64,000 nt of DNA from Schizochytrium sp. CCTCC M209059 (taxonomy: Eukaryota > Sar > Bigyra > Thraustochytrida > Thraustochytriidae): contig KN805371.1 in the NCBI GenBank assembly GCA_000818945.1, positions 804,666 to 868,665 of the forward strand, in the 5' to 3' direction. The notes beneath the pieces are model-generated. The model saw only the letters and a program-made list of their open reading frames with translations, was not told the origin of the DNA and made no database searches. Position 1 is the stretch's first letter; the number at the start of each line of letters is the position of its first letter. Position numbers and translations under genes: made by a program. Shown here one piece after another: positions 41,501-50,159 of this stretch.

Positions 41501-42426
41501 CGACGCTCCGTGAGCGGCTCTGATGTGACAATAACCAACTCATCGCGCACGTCAGTTCGTGCCATACGGTACCTGCGGAGCTCCGAGGCACCTTCGCCCC
41601 CGCCACAGGATCCCCCCGTCTCCTCACCGGCGCTTTCTTGACCTTGGTCGCTTGCACCCTCGGGCTCGAAACGTGATCCAGAAGCAAAATACAGCGAGGC
41701 GGCGCGTGCCGATTCGTGAACGCTCTTGTCGGCGCTTGGATGTACGTGGACGTAGCGTGTAGCGACCATGCTCCTGCCGTCGCTCACAACGAAGTTGAGC
41801 AGCGATACCCCACCAGTGGGCTCACGATCACAGGCCGCACAAAGGCGACGGATTGTCTCTTGCAGCAGATGCTGCAGCTTGGACGGCGAGACGTCCTCAT
41901 ACGGATCATCGAGCATGTCGATGAAGACAGCGAATGCAACGGCCGAGTCGGAGCAGCTGTTATGGATTGCAAAGTTGAATGCCTCCAGTTTAAGCCCGCT
42001 GAGCAGAGAACGCCGCACGTTGCCACCAAAGCCAGAAACCTGGCCATTGTGCATGAAAAGAAAACGTCCGAACTCGAATGGGTGGCAGCTGCATGTGCAG
42101 ATGCCCATGCCAGGGCCGGCGGCGCGGACGTGTGCAAAAATCAAGGGACTCGACGTTTTGCGCGCAAGATTGACGAGGTTGCGATTGTTCCACGCGGGTC
42201 CTACATCCGTAAAGACGCACGGCGACAAGCCGTCCGGCATATTTTCGGTGTACCAGCCAAGCCCAAAGCCATCGGCGTTAAGCGCGCCAATATCATAGAC
42301 CTCGCCACCATCGCCGCCGAGGCGCTCTCTTGCGTCAAAGGATTGCCGGATCACTGAGCGCTCCGGTCTCGTCACCAAATCAGCAATGCTCAGGGATGGG
42401 CCCGCGTACGCCGTGAGCCGGCACAT
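38527..42426 (-). CDS. Dug3-Dug2 fusion: class II glutamine amidotransferase + WD40 + M20 metallopeptidase (1,299 aa)
   Basis: In yeast, Dug2 and Dug3 form a complex that removes the gamma-glutamyl group from glutathione in the cytosol. Here both are one protein. The start is ATG 42426 (MCRLTAYAG) because class II amidotransferases need Cys2 as N-terminal nucleophile; an upstream in-frame ATG at 42498 would bury it. The amidotransferase part (about 1-270) has LNADGFGLGWYTE, PLIFAHVRAAG and HPFEFGRFLFMHNGQVSGFG, as in Dug3. WD40 repeats (about 450-820) include GLWKYSLVEG-type blades, VASGSGDGIIKLWG and SASLDGTIRVWDLDSYACRR. The M20 peptidase (about 850-1299) has the metal-ligand motifs YGHYDVV, GRGVTDDKGP and EGQEESG, plus APVLHLPMG near the end. 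WD40+M20 is the Dug2 layout. Confidence 0.92.
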   Translation of the reverse strand: MCRLTAYAGPSLSIADLVTRPERSVIRQSFDARERLGGDGGEVYDIGALNADGFGLGWYTENMPDGLSPCVFTDVGPAWNNRNLVNLARKTSSPLIFAHVRAAGPGMGICTCSCHPFEFGRFLFMHNGQVSGFGGNVRRSLLSGLKLEAFNFAIHNSCSDSAVAFAVFIDMLDDPYEDVSPSKLQHLLQETIRRLCAACDREPTGGVSLLNFVVSDGRSMVATRYVHVHPSADKSVHESARAASLYFASGSRFEPEGASDQGQESAGEETGGSCGGGEGASELRRYRMARTDVRDELVIVTSEPLTERRADWISIPTNHLLLVSPSKNLLLSPIVNDPSTATLDHKENALLFDRTLERLQLSSRVRGARSLSESRRSSLRNVDCNVVTTTSPTSLSGIGSPPFTGRSTSTCDESFDELGLENGAIPYIGSNDEPAHLLGDPPSSPFPEHSMTGAHSSALLSMAVYKHYVISADSSTPGVLCVWDLSLWKRVCEIEKDAGVFALCVDPVAAQVYASCSDNAIVAWDLVEGTGGSVKLEEAFRIHFPPIGHILSLASDPDAKTLFAGSQDSCIRCVDLSAAQHSPRGTSFVLAAESPKNCVSGIWKYSLVEGEAKADERASEIFVGSHLSYVHRILVCKNVVASGSGDGIIKLWGRKDLRAVATLSGHRGRVMSLAEDVGSKSLFSASLDGTIRVWDLDSYACRRVLLCGSPVLSITIARDSRSMLISSHTDEVLCVWDLRTMQVTDSFSNRSGLVFCMGVPSVDHAAASWTSAVGKRVKSLVACATSSGAVVSFNLRKIQKTAPRSGSGSWRGSMSTSLEQRFMTVEKSFSEALSPDDHGEIDFDDALIETLRELVRIRTVSAKPEFYEECFFGAKVLARLCEKLGCAEVKICFDESERSDESVPMLPAVLATLKANTEDEDAPTLIIYGHYDVVSAVRSAWATDPWEMTGQDGYLYGRGVTDDKGPLLACLFAAKAAHAAGNLRCNVTFVIEGQEESGLGLEQRGFSRLLQNNASFFNRPCGVLISNNYWLDDKRPCLTYGMRGVIDLEVEVQGPTKDLHAGVHGGPIFEPAADLMATLAAVTCANVPELRKGVRALEQSEIENFQRINLSMARYASEVGAPQLRLDDPTQVLAARWCEPSLSISSLSTSNAGQHFRRIPKSCVARLSVHFVPDQTAETLVAALRAHLYTVFASRGSANTLQVTVRQTSDWWLGDTSNRLFKVAEAAIQSTWGVRPLYVREGGSYGGISAFLEHALAAPVLHLPMGQATDNAHLPNERISVENLLQGKRVVECFLSSLG

Positions 42427-43246
42427 CGTTTCTATCGGACTCGAAGTCGAGTCTGCTCGAGTCGACCCGAGTCTGCTCGGGTCAGTCCTGCTGTGCAAGG
42501 TCTCCTTCTTCTCCTTCTTCGCCTTCGCCTTCTTCTTTTGGTTTCCCTCTTTCTAACCCTTTCACTACGTGCACGCGGCGCTGCCAGCGACTACTGATCA
42601 GTGAGCTCTCGCTCGCACGAGGTCGGCCGACTAGATTGCGCACGGCAGCCTCGCCGAGCGCGCTTCGGCGCCGCGAGCGCGCAGGTGCAGCTCCCGCAAA
42701 AAGGAATTGATACACCTCGAAGTCGAGTCGAGTCAAGTCAAGTTGAGTCGAGTCGCCAGCCAGCCAGCAAAGTACTACATTGGGCTAGCTACTAGCTGCC
42801 CAACTTGGGGGCCGCTCGCTGCCAGTGGCATTGCAGAGAGAGAGATACGGAGAAAAAGAACGAAAAAAGGCCATTTTCTCCGCATGCTCGTGAACGAGCC
42901 TTACCGCGCTTGAGCGAGCCGTACTCAACGGCTCTAGCCCAGTCACTAGCCCAATCTAACTTGCATTGGCGTGCACGGGCACTACATGGGCGCCAGCGGG
43001 CACCGAGCGCTTGCTCGGAGGCTGAACAGGGACGGGCGGAAAGAAGGGAGGGAAGGAACTTGCTGGCTCGCTCCGCAAGCCCAGTTCCGTCGCGAGTGAA
43101 ATTGGACAACGTCGAAGCGGTGTTGCTGGCCTGTCGTGTTGCCTCGTTAGCGTCGAAAGGCAAAGCAGGGCCCGCGCGGCGGCCAGCGAGCCGAGCTCGC
43201 CTCCGCATAGGTCCGCATGGAGCCATAGTTCTCTTGCGAAATCGTA
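42427..43246. promoter_or_regulatory. Divergent intergenic region with GAGTC repeats
   Basis: Between the Dug fusion and PDZ/IQ starts. Two GAGTC-rich clusters (about 42440-42484 and 42718-42756) share the 14-mer CTCGAAGTCGAGTC about 275 bp apart. The first cluster lies just 5' of the chosen Dug start. No gene is supported. Confidence 0.5.
42718..42756. repeat. GAGTC/AAGTC pentanucleotide array
   Basis: Imperfect 5-bp units (GAGTC, AAGTC, TGAGTC) in the divergent spacer. Confidence 0.8.
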
Positions 43247-46200
43247 ATGGAGGAAGACACGAAGCGGCTCCGGCCGCGACGACGCCCACGTCGTCATCGA
43301 AGACGACGACAGCGAGACGCAGCAGAAACACACACGCGGGACGTTCACAAAAGCGAGAGTAAGACAAGTGAAGACGACCCCCAAGGTTCCGGAGCCCCCG
43401 TTCCGGAGACACGTGGAGGCACGCCAGAAAGAGGTGAAGTCAGAATCGTTGCTCGCGATCATGACTGCGTCGATGTACAGCTCGTAGGTGGTCGAATCGG
43501 ATTGCGCTTGGTGTGGAACGACTTGCACAACTCGCTCGTTGTTGCCACAACAGACGAACCTGTCCATGGGCTTGAATCCGGCGCAGTGCTTGTGTCTGTT
43601 GACGGAGATGACCTTAGTGGAATGACACAGGATGATGCGCTTGGGCTCATTCGCAAAGGCAATACACGTTCTGACGCTTCAGCACCAATCTTACGCTTTC
43701 GTCTCGCATCTTCGGAACCTTTGTCTTGTAATTCCAACAATGGCATCCTTGCCGCTGCCGCAAACTCATCCCGAGATCATCTTGATAATTTAGAGCGGGA
43801 AGCCACGCAAAGTCCGATAGCTCTTCCGCAAGATAAAAGTACCGATGAAGATGACGACAGCGAGGGGGGCGAAGGTGATGACGACGACACGGATCACGAA
43901 AAAAGGAATGCCGACGAAACGAAGCCCATCGTCCACGACAACCAGGATGCTGCAACGCCACGCGGGTTTGAGGAACATGTGGCACGTGCAATAGAAAACG
44001 CCATGCGATCGAGCGACGTGTGCATGTGGCGACCTGGCCGAGGTCTCATTGTATTCCCTCGTGCGGCAGAGTGCAAAGTGACAGTGCTCAATCGAAGCAT
44101 CCGCGCGGCAACACGGTTCTATATGGGCGCCCGAAGAAGCGCATGGCGCGCTGTGGAAAAGAGTAGTATGAGCAATGCCTTGGAGGTACGAATCATGAAG
44201 TTAGATCACGCCCCGCTCGGTATCCGAAAAAGTCTCGGTTGGACCAAATGCTTTGTCGGATCTTTCAAAACAATGCAACTTGCGCATCGTGCTGTAGAGG
44301 AAGCCATGGCTAAGCGCGACCGTGGGCTCATTGGTATTGCCCCACGTCCACATCCAGAATTATGTGCCAGCATGCAGCAGACGGACCTCTTGCTGACTCA
44401 TCTTGAAGTTCGCGTAGAATCGAACAACTTGGCGTCGTTCGACTACAACGACAAGGTGGCATACGTGTGGCACCTCCTTCGGTATAACTGTGCAGTGCTC
44501 GATGCTTTTAAGTTGTCGGAGTCATTTCACCGGGTTTGCAAATTCACCTATCTCGGTCCAAACGTTCGCGCCCTACCAGTCTTCACTCGTTTGCCTCTTG
44601 TCGCGAGCGTTTCCGTCAAGGATCAAGGCAAACGTCGACGTCCAAGTGCGCCTCTCGAGCTTTCTGAAAAGATGCGGCGGCGTGTAGGCAAAGACCAGTC
44701 AAGCATTGCGAAGCACCGCAAGCAGCCCGCCTCGATGAAAGAAATGAAAAAGCTGGTTGAGGACAATGGAAGCGACGACGAGGAGGACCGCGCGCAAGGA
44801 AAGAGGCGTTTTGGACACTTTTTCAAGGGTTTGAGTCAAGACGCGCAAAACTTGGCGAGCCAAGAGGCGCTGCGTGAGGAGCACCGCGCCATTCGCGACC
44901 GGACGCGTCGAACACCAAGCAGCAAACCAAGTCGCGAATCGAAGAGCACCCCATCGAGTGACGCTCCGAAACGCCGAAGAGGAGTTTTTTCCATGCGTGA
45001 GACAAGCAAAGAACCCATACAAATGTCCATGTGGGCGCACCGACAGGAAATGAGATCTGCGGCGATAAAGTTGCAGCGCATCTTTCGTGGCCGTGCGGGT
45101 CCGCGCATTATCCGGCAAGAGTTTCGCGCAGAATGGCATGCTATCATGGCGCAACGCTTTGTTCGCGGGTGGATCGGTCGACGTCGCGCCGAAGAGTGGC
45201 GAATTCTCGCAAACAGTGCTGCAGAATGCGTACAGCGATTTTGGTACATGGCCCTCGCACAGCGCAGGGTTCGCAAAATTCGTCGCGAGCGCGTTCGGCT
45301 CGTCCTCCTCTTGCAGCCGCTGGTGCGAGGCATGATGGCTCGCAAAATTTTAGCGTGGCGCAAACGATATGACTGGGCGGCAAAGCGGATTCAGAGTGTT
45401 ATGCGAGGTCACCGTGATCGCGCGCTTTTCAAACGCATGCTTGCCCGCAAATTCCATGAAGATACGGTGGTCCCCGCAGCGATCACCTTTCAACGGGTGG
45501 GGCGAGGCATGCTCGATCGCCGGGTGGCGCGCATGTTGCGATACGAGAAGCACTATGCAGAAGTAATCGTGCCCTCATCCATTTTACTGCAGAATCTTTG
45601 GCGCGCTCGAGTGGCCAAGAAGCATGTCGCGGAGCTTCGTGCACGGCGTTTCGCATGCACCATGCTTCAGCGCATCATTCGAGGCCGCTTGGAGCGCAAG
45701 CGCTTCGTGGGTATCGTGGAGTGGAATGCGCGCCAGCAAGCTGCGACGAAAATCGCGGGTGTGATCCGGGGGTGGATGGCTCGTGAAATTTGCGATTGGA
45801 GAAGACGTGAGCATCGACGGCAATTTGTTGAAGAACCCGCCGCGGGCCGGATTCAGGCAGCCTGGCGCGGGCTGCAGTCTCGCCGATGGTTTCGGCACTA
45901 TGTTATGAAAGATGCCGCTGTTCTCGTTCTGCAGCGCACGTGGCGTCGCGTGTTGGCGCGTCGCAAGGCGCGCGAAGCGCTCGATGAGATGGCCCGAGCG
46001 TACATGTCCAAACTTGCGACCCGGCTTCAGGCTGCCTTTCGCGGTTTTCGCGGCCGAAGGAGGTTTCGCAGTCTGGCTCAGGAACGTGATGCCCAGCGGT
46101 TGTGGGCAACCGTGGTCATTCAGCGGCAGTGGCGTGCTGTGGTTCGCAGAGCGGAAAAGAGAAGGCGTCGCGAGGAGATTGCGCGCGAAATGCACTTTCT

Positions 46201-47083
46201 GGACCTCGAGCTGCTCGACATTGATGTTGAGGAGATCCAGAACGACATCAAGGACGTCGAGGAGGAGCGTCATCGTATTTTACAGTACGTGCGGAAATCT
46301 TCCAAGTATCGACGCAAGCTCAAGGCTGCGCGCACGGAGATGGAGTATCGTTTGCCCGAGCTTGAGCTCGAGCTCAACAAACTTGACTTGGACGACGAGG
46401 AGACGATACCCTGGCAGGAGGCCTTTGAGTCGGAAATCGACCAGCTTTCCAATATTCTCGCCATGTCGGAGCAGGAGCTCGAGTCGAAGAAGCTGCAGGT
46501 TGCAGACATGGAGGAGGACGCCGCAGAGCTCTTGATGGAGATTGAGGACTTGCAGCTTGACCTGGAAGACACCTTGCAGCGTCGAAACACGCTCATTGAT
46601 GAGCATCGCGTTCGCGAGCTCCGTGCGTGTGCAAAAGCGTACCGACGCGACCGCGAGAACCGCATTCGCACGCAGCGCTCGAGATGGAAGCCCAAAGATG
46701 TGCGACGCAAAATTATCGCGAGGTTCCGTGCCGAGGCCCTGCCCCCGCTTCCGCCCGATGTGCTGCACACGAGCCGCATGATGCTCGACAGGGTTGCAAG
46801 TATCTCAGTTAAGAAGCGACAGGCTTATCGACGCAGGGACGAGACGACAGCGCAGCGACTCGCCTTTGAGCGACAGCTTTCGGAAATGGAGACGCGCGGT
46901 GTCAAGGAGGACGCATTGGTGCGCGCTACCTACGACGGCGCTGTGGACGGTGCGAAGCGAGTTCTCCAAGAATATACGTACGAACTCCGCCGTCCGAAGC
47001 ACGATATTCGCGCCGACCCTCGTCGCGTTTGCCAGCGTTGTGGGCTCGTTCTTTCGGCTTGTCCATGCGACGACGAGGAATGA
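43247..47083 (+). CDS. PDZ and multi-IQ-motif protein with coiled coil and C-terminal Cys cluster (1,278 aa)
   Basis: No named orthologue recognised. After an Arg-rich N-terminus (RPRRRPRRHRRRRQR), residues about 75-155 form a PDZ-like domain (GGRIGLRLVWNDLHNSLVVA ... ESGAVLVSVDGDDLSGMTQDDALGLIRKG). An acidic linker follows, then an uncharacterised region (about 250-455). Residues about 600-990 carry at least eight IQ-like motifs (AAIKLQRIFRGRAGPRIIR, ECVQRFWYMALAQRRVRKIR, AAKRIQSVMRGHRDRALFKR, TMLQRIIRGRLERKRF, AAGRIQAAWRGLQSRRWFRH, LATRLQAAFRGFRGRRRFR), which bind calmodulin or EF-hand light chains. A coiled coil (about 995-1120) and terminal CQRCGLVLSACPC end it. The layout suggests a calmodulin-regulated cytoskeletal, ciliary or cortical scaffold (inference). 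Confidence 0.85.
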   Translation: MEEDTKRLRPRRRPRRHRRRRQRDAAETHTRDVHKSESKTSEDDPQGSGAPVPETRGGTPERGEVRIVARDHDCVDVQLVGGRIGLRLVWNDLHNSLVVATTDEPVHGLESGAVLVSVDGDDLSGMTQDDALGLIRKGNTRSDASAPILRFRLASSEPLSCNSNNGILAAAANSSRDHLDNLEREATQSPIALPQDKSTDEDDDSEGGEGDDDDTDHEKRNADETKPIVHDNQDAATPRGFEEHVARAIENAMRSSDVCMWRPGRGLIVFPRAAECKVTVLNRSIRAATRFYMGARRSAWRAVEKSSMSNALEVRIMKLDHAPLGIRKSLGWTKCFVGSFKTMQLAHRAVEEAMAKRDRGLIGIAPRPHPELCASMQQTDLLLTHLEVRVESNNLASFDYNDKVAYVWHLLRYNCAVLDAFKLSESFHRVCKFTYLGPNVRALPVFTRLPLVASVSVKDQGKRRRPSAPLELSEKMRRRVGKDQSSIAKHRKQPASMKEMKKLVEDNGSDDEEDRAQGKRRFGHFFKGLSQDAQNLASQEALREEHRAIRDRTRRTPSSKPSRESKSTPSSDAPKRRRGVFSMRETSKEPIQMSMWAHRQEMRSAAIKLQRIFRGRAGPRIIRQEFRAEWHAIMAQRFVRGWIGRRRAEEWRILANSAAECVQRFWYMALAQRRVRKIRRERVRLVLLLQPLVRGMMARKILAWRKRYDWAAKRIQSVMRGHRDRALFKRMLARKFHEDTVVPAAITFQRVGRGMLDRRVARMLRYEKHYAEVIVPSSILLQNLWRARVAKKHVAELRARRFACTMLQRIIRGRLERKRFVGIVEWNARQQAATKIAGVIRGWMAREICDWRRREHRRQFVEEPAAGRIQAAWRGLQSRRWFRHYVMKDAAVLVLQRTWRRVLARRKAREALDEMARAYMSKLATRLQAAFRGFRGRRRFRSLAQERDAQRLWATVVIQRQWRAVVRRAEKRRRREEIAREMHFLDLELLDIDVEEIQNDIKDVEEERHRILQYVRKSSKYRRKLKAARTEMEYRLPELELELNKLDLDDEETIPWQEAFESEIDQLSNILAMSEQELESKKLQVADMEEDAAELLMEIEDLQLDLEDTLQRRNTLIDEHRVRELRACAKAYRRDRENRIRTQRSRWKPKDVRRKIIARFRAEALPPLPPDVLHTSRMMLDRVASISVKKRQAYRRRDETTAQRLAFERQLSEMETRGVKEDALVRATYDGAVDGAKRVLQEYTYELRRPKHDIRADPRRVCQRCGLVLSACPCDDEE

Positions 47084-47725
47084 GAGTTAGGTTTCGAAAC
47101 AAAGAAAAAAAACAACTCCAGAACGATGACGAGGGAAAAATTGAGCTTGTTTTCGAGGCCTCGGGGATCGTGCGAAGGAGAAAAGATCATCAAAGAATTC
47201 TGCAAATCAGATCATCAACAATTCTATTCTTCGACGAAAGTACTGCGCTCGATGCACAACGCGCGGAAGAGGAGGAAGCGGTCGACCGACCGACCGACCG
47301 ACCGACCGATCGACCGTCTGCGCGACTAAATTCGACCCATGGTCGACCAGAGGCGAGATGGTGAAGATGACTCCATCCATCTCTTCGCGGCGTCGACGGG
47401 TTTCAACGTGACCCTTGACGCACGGTTGCACTGACTGCCGAAGCCGTCGCCCACGTCTGCGCCCGAAGGTGCGTCGCGTCGTCTCTCGATCCCTGCTCTG
47501 CGTGACCTTTCCCGAGGTCGCGGCGGCGCCCTCTCGTCACCGTCGCCCTCGCCGTCGTCCTCGTCGCCACGCCGGGCGCTCTTCCCGGGGGCCGCAGAGC
47601 GCGAGCGACCCTGGAGCTGCACGTGCTGGGAGCAACCAATCGCCTTTTGGTCTCCGTTCATCCAGACCAGGAATACAGCAGGTCCAAGAACCAGACGCGA
47701 ACCCGGGCAGACTTGGCCGCTAAAG
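47084..47725. promoter_or_regulatory. Upstream region of the HD/PhyH gene with GACC array
   Basis: No gene is supported. A (GACC)n array occupies 47282-47316, about 410 bp upstream of the next start. Confidence 0.5.
47282..47316. repeat. GACC tetranucleotide microsatellite
   Basis: About seven GACC units with one GATC variant. Confidence 0.9.
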
Positions 47726-49126
47726 ATGGAGGCCATTGCGGCGCTCTTCGCAGAGGCCGGCTCGCGCGACTATGTGGGCGAGGCAGTGAGCCAGGAAGCG
47801 CATGCTCTGCAGTGCGCCAAGTTCGCCGCGGACACTGGCGCTGACGAAGAGGTGATTCTGGCCGCGTTGCTGCACGATGTGGGCCACCTCCTCGGCATCG
47901 TGGATTCGACCGTGAAGCAGATGGAGGGAAACCTCGGTACGGTGGAGCATGAACGGCTCGGCGCTTCGTGGCTCGTGACGCTGGGTTTTCCTCCCCGCAC
48001 CGTCAAGCTCGTCCGTCATCATGTCGATGCAAAGCGATACTTGTGCTGGAAAAATCCTGCGTATCACAACAAGCTCTCGGAGGCGTCCAAGGGAACCTTG
48101 CTCCAACAAGGCGGCGTCATGAGCGACGAAGAAGCTGAAGCTTTTGCCCAAGATCCACTCATGGAGACCATTTTGAAAATGCGTACGTGGGACGAGGCCG
48201 CCAAGATTGTAAACCCATCCTTTGAGGTCCCACCTCTCGACGCGTATCGCGAGATGATCGAGCGCGTGATCGCACAGAGACGCGCTGCGCTGGCCTCAAA
48301 GTCTTTTGCTCATTACAAGCTCTCCGAGGCCCAAATCGACGCCTGGAATCAGAACGGCTACATCAAGCTGTCAGATCTGCTCTCGCCAGCCTTGAAGCAA
48401 AAGGTGGTGGCCTGGACCGAAGAGATCCAAGGTTGGGACGAGGCGCCTGGAAAGCACATGTGCTACTACGAGCGTCAGACTGCAGCAGATGGTCATGGTG
48501 CCGACGCCTTGATGCTATGTCGCACGGAGAACTTTCTTCCTTTCCACGAGGGTCTTCGCAAGCTTCTCGCTGAGGAAGGACCCATTATGGACGTGCTGGA
48601 GCAGCTCATGAATGAGCCTGCCGTCCTTTTCAAGGAGAAGATTAATTACAAGCTTTCTGGAGGTGGGGGTTTCCCAGCGCACCAAGATGCGCCGGCATTT
48701 ACTTCGTTTGGTCAGCGCAATCACTTGACCGTGAACATCGCCATTGACGCCGCGACACGCGAAAATGGTTGTCTTGAGGCAGCGCCGGGTCATCATCGCG
48801 CGGGACTTTTCCCGCAAGATCCGGTGCATCGCGGCCTTAGCGCCGAGTCCGAGGCAAGTCTTGAAAATTGGGTAGATCTTTTGCTCGATGTTGGCGATGT
48901 GCTCATTTTCAGTTCGTGGCTTCCGCACCGAAGTGGGACGAATCACAGTGACGCGGCCCGGCGCGCCTTGTACATTACGTACAATGGCGAGACTGACGGC
49001 GAGTACCGTGAGCAGTACTATGCGCTCAAACGCAAGGAGTTTCCTCAGCAGTGTGAGCGCGAGCCAGGCAAGGACTACAGCAAGGGCGCGGAGACGTTCA
49101 ACATTGCTACTCCCATCGTGAGCTAA
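47726..49126 (+). CDS. PhnZ-PhnY*-like fusion: HD-domain oxygenase + PhyH 2-oxoglutarate dioxygenase (466 aa)
   Basis: In marine bacteria PhnY* (a 2-oxoglutarate/Fe(II) dioxygenase) hydroxylates 2-aminoethylphosphonate and PhnZ (a diiron HD oxygenase) cleaves the C-P bond to glycine and phosphate. Residues 1-~190 here match PhnZ: DYVGEAVSQEAHALQCAKFA holds Y16, E19 and H26, then H50-D51 and H54 (LLHDVGH), H75, H98/H99 and D156. These agree in spacing with PhnZ Y24, E27, H34, H58/D59, H62, H80, H104 and D161 if a 3-residue insertion is allowed. Residues about 200-466 are a PhyH domain with the Fe facial triad H319-x-D321 and H401 and candidate 2-oxoglutarate Arg412/413. The two steps are thus joined, second-step domain first. 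Substrate is inferred; a TmpB/TmpA-like trimethylated phosphonate is an alternative. No targeting peptide is seen, so cytosolic. Confidence 0.88.
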   Translation: MEAIAALFAEAGSRDYVGEAVSQEAHALQCAKFAADTGADEEVILAALLHDVGHLLGIVDSTVKQMEGNLGTVEHERLGASWLVTLGFPPRTVKLVRHHVDAKRYLCWKNPAYHNKLSEASKGTLLQQGGVMSDEEAEAFAQDPLMETILKMRTWDEAAKIVNPSFEVPPLDAYREMIERVIAQRRAALASKSFAHYKLSEAQIDAWNQNGYIKLSDLLSPALKQKVVAWTEEIQGWDEAPGKHMCYYERQTAADGHGADALMLCRTENFLPFHEGLRKLLAEEGPIMDVLEQLMNEPAVLFKEKINYKLSGGGGFPAHQDAPAFTSFGQRNHLTVNIAIDAATRENGCLEAAPGHHRAGLFPQDPVHRGLSAESEASLENWVDLLLDVGDVLIFSSWLPHRSGTNHSDAARRALYITYNGETDGEYREQYYALKRKEFPQQCEREPGKDYSKGAETFNIATPIVS

Positions 49127-49412
49127 CCTCTTTCCAAAAGGGCGAGCTAGCTAACTAGCATACACAATCAAGGAAGCAAACGAGTCGTGCCATGTCATGG
49201 ATATGGCATGGCGCCAGTCTAAAGTCAAAAGAGTTCTCACTCGTCGTCACAAAAGGTCTGCACATGTTGTTGCGTTATTTTTTTGGGGGAATTTGGTTTT
49301 CTTGAGTTGTCGTTGTGATGGTTGTACTATAAAGTCGCTTGCTTTTGAGACATCTGGCGAGAAGGAAGGCAAGGCGTCATGCCCTTGGCACTGTGCTGAT
49401 TCAAAGGATGAC

Positions 49413-50159
49413 TTACTTTTTGCCCTTGTTTCCGCCTGCGGCTGGTGCACCGCCCTCCTCAGGCGGGGCGGGGCTGAGGAAGGACATGACCGCGACGGGG
49501 AGCAGAATGTACCAGTACTTGCGAAGAAAATGCTGTTCCTCGGGCTTCTCCTCACCGTCCTGGCTGTCTTGGCCAGAAGCAGCAGCGGGCTGTGCAGGCT
49601 GGCCTGGGGCGTTGGGAGGCACAACGGTCTGCTTCGGGCCCCAATCGCCAACGTTGTAACCCTCTGTAGGCAGCGAAGCCTCGGCGCGGCTCTTGAGCTT
49701 GACGGGCTTGCCAACAAACTTGGAAACATCGCAGGCAGAGGAGCTCACGGTTGGCTTGTAGTCCACGGTCGCGAGCGTGCCGGACTTATCAAAGTGAAAA
49801 CGAAAGACTTCCATGTAATTGGACGCAGCCAGCAGACACGCAGGGATGGAGGTGGTCATCCACGAGGCGTCGTCGGGGGTGCGAATGCGCACGCGATAGA
49901 ACGAGTCCTTGGAGAGCACTTCGTCAAAGGCCTCCCTTTCGGCATCGTTGAATTCGTATGTCACCTGAGCAAACTTGAGCGAGACCGTCTTGCGTCCTGT
50001 GTCGCTTGACATCACGATCGACCCGCGTTCCTGCCAGTCCTGCGCGCCAAACGCATGCTGGACTTCCAAGCTAGACACCGACTCTGCGCCTGTTTGCGTC
50101 GCGAGAGCCACCACCGCTGCCACAGCCGCCGCCACGAGGGCGCGGGCGCTCACCATCAT
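49413..50159 (-). CDS. EMC10: ER membrane protein complex subunit 10 (248 aa)
   Basis: EMC10 is a luminal-facing subunit of the EMC, which inserts tail-anchored and polytopic membrane proteins in the ER. Start ATG 50159 opens on a signal peptide (MMVSARALVAAAVAAVVALA, cleaved near TGA-ES). The luminal beta-sandwich begins LEVQHAFGAQDWQERGSI, as in the family, and continues YRVRIRTPDDASWMTTSIPA. A Pro/Ala/Gln linker leads to FLRKYWYILLPVAVMSFLSP, the conserved C-terminal membrane anchor, and a Gly/Lys tail. The same frame stays open up to 51098, but that extension is antisense to the neighbouring SWIM gene and low complexity, so it is excluded. Confidence 0.92.
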   Translation of the reverse strand: MMVSARALVAAAVAAVVALATQTGAESVSSLEVQHAFGAQDWQERGSIVMSSDTGRKTVSLKFAQVTYEFNDAEREAFDEVLSKDSFYRVRIRTPDDASWMTTSIPACLLAASNYMEVFRFHFDKSGTLATVDYKPTVSSSACDVSKFVGKPVKLKSRAEASLPTEGYNVGDWGPKQTVVPPNAPGQPAQPAAASGQDSQDGEEKPEEQHFLRKYWYILLPVAVMSFLSPAPPEEGGAPAAGGNKGKK

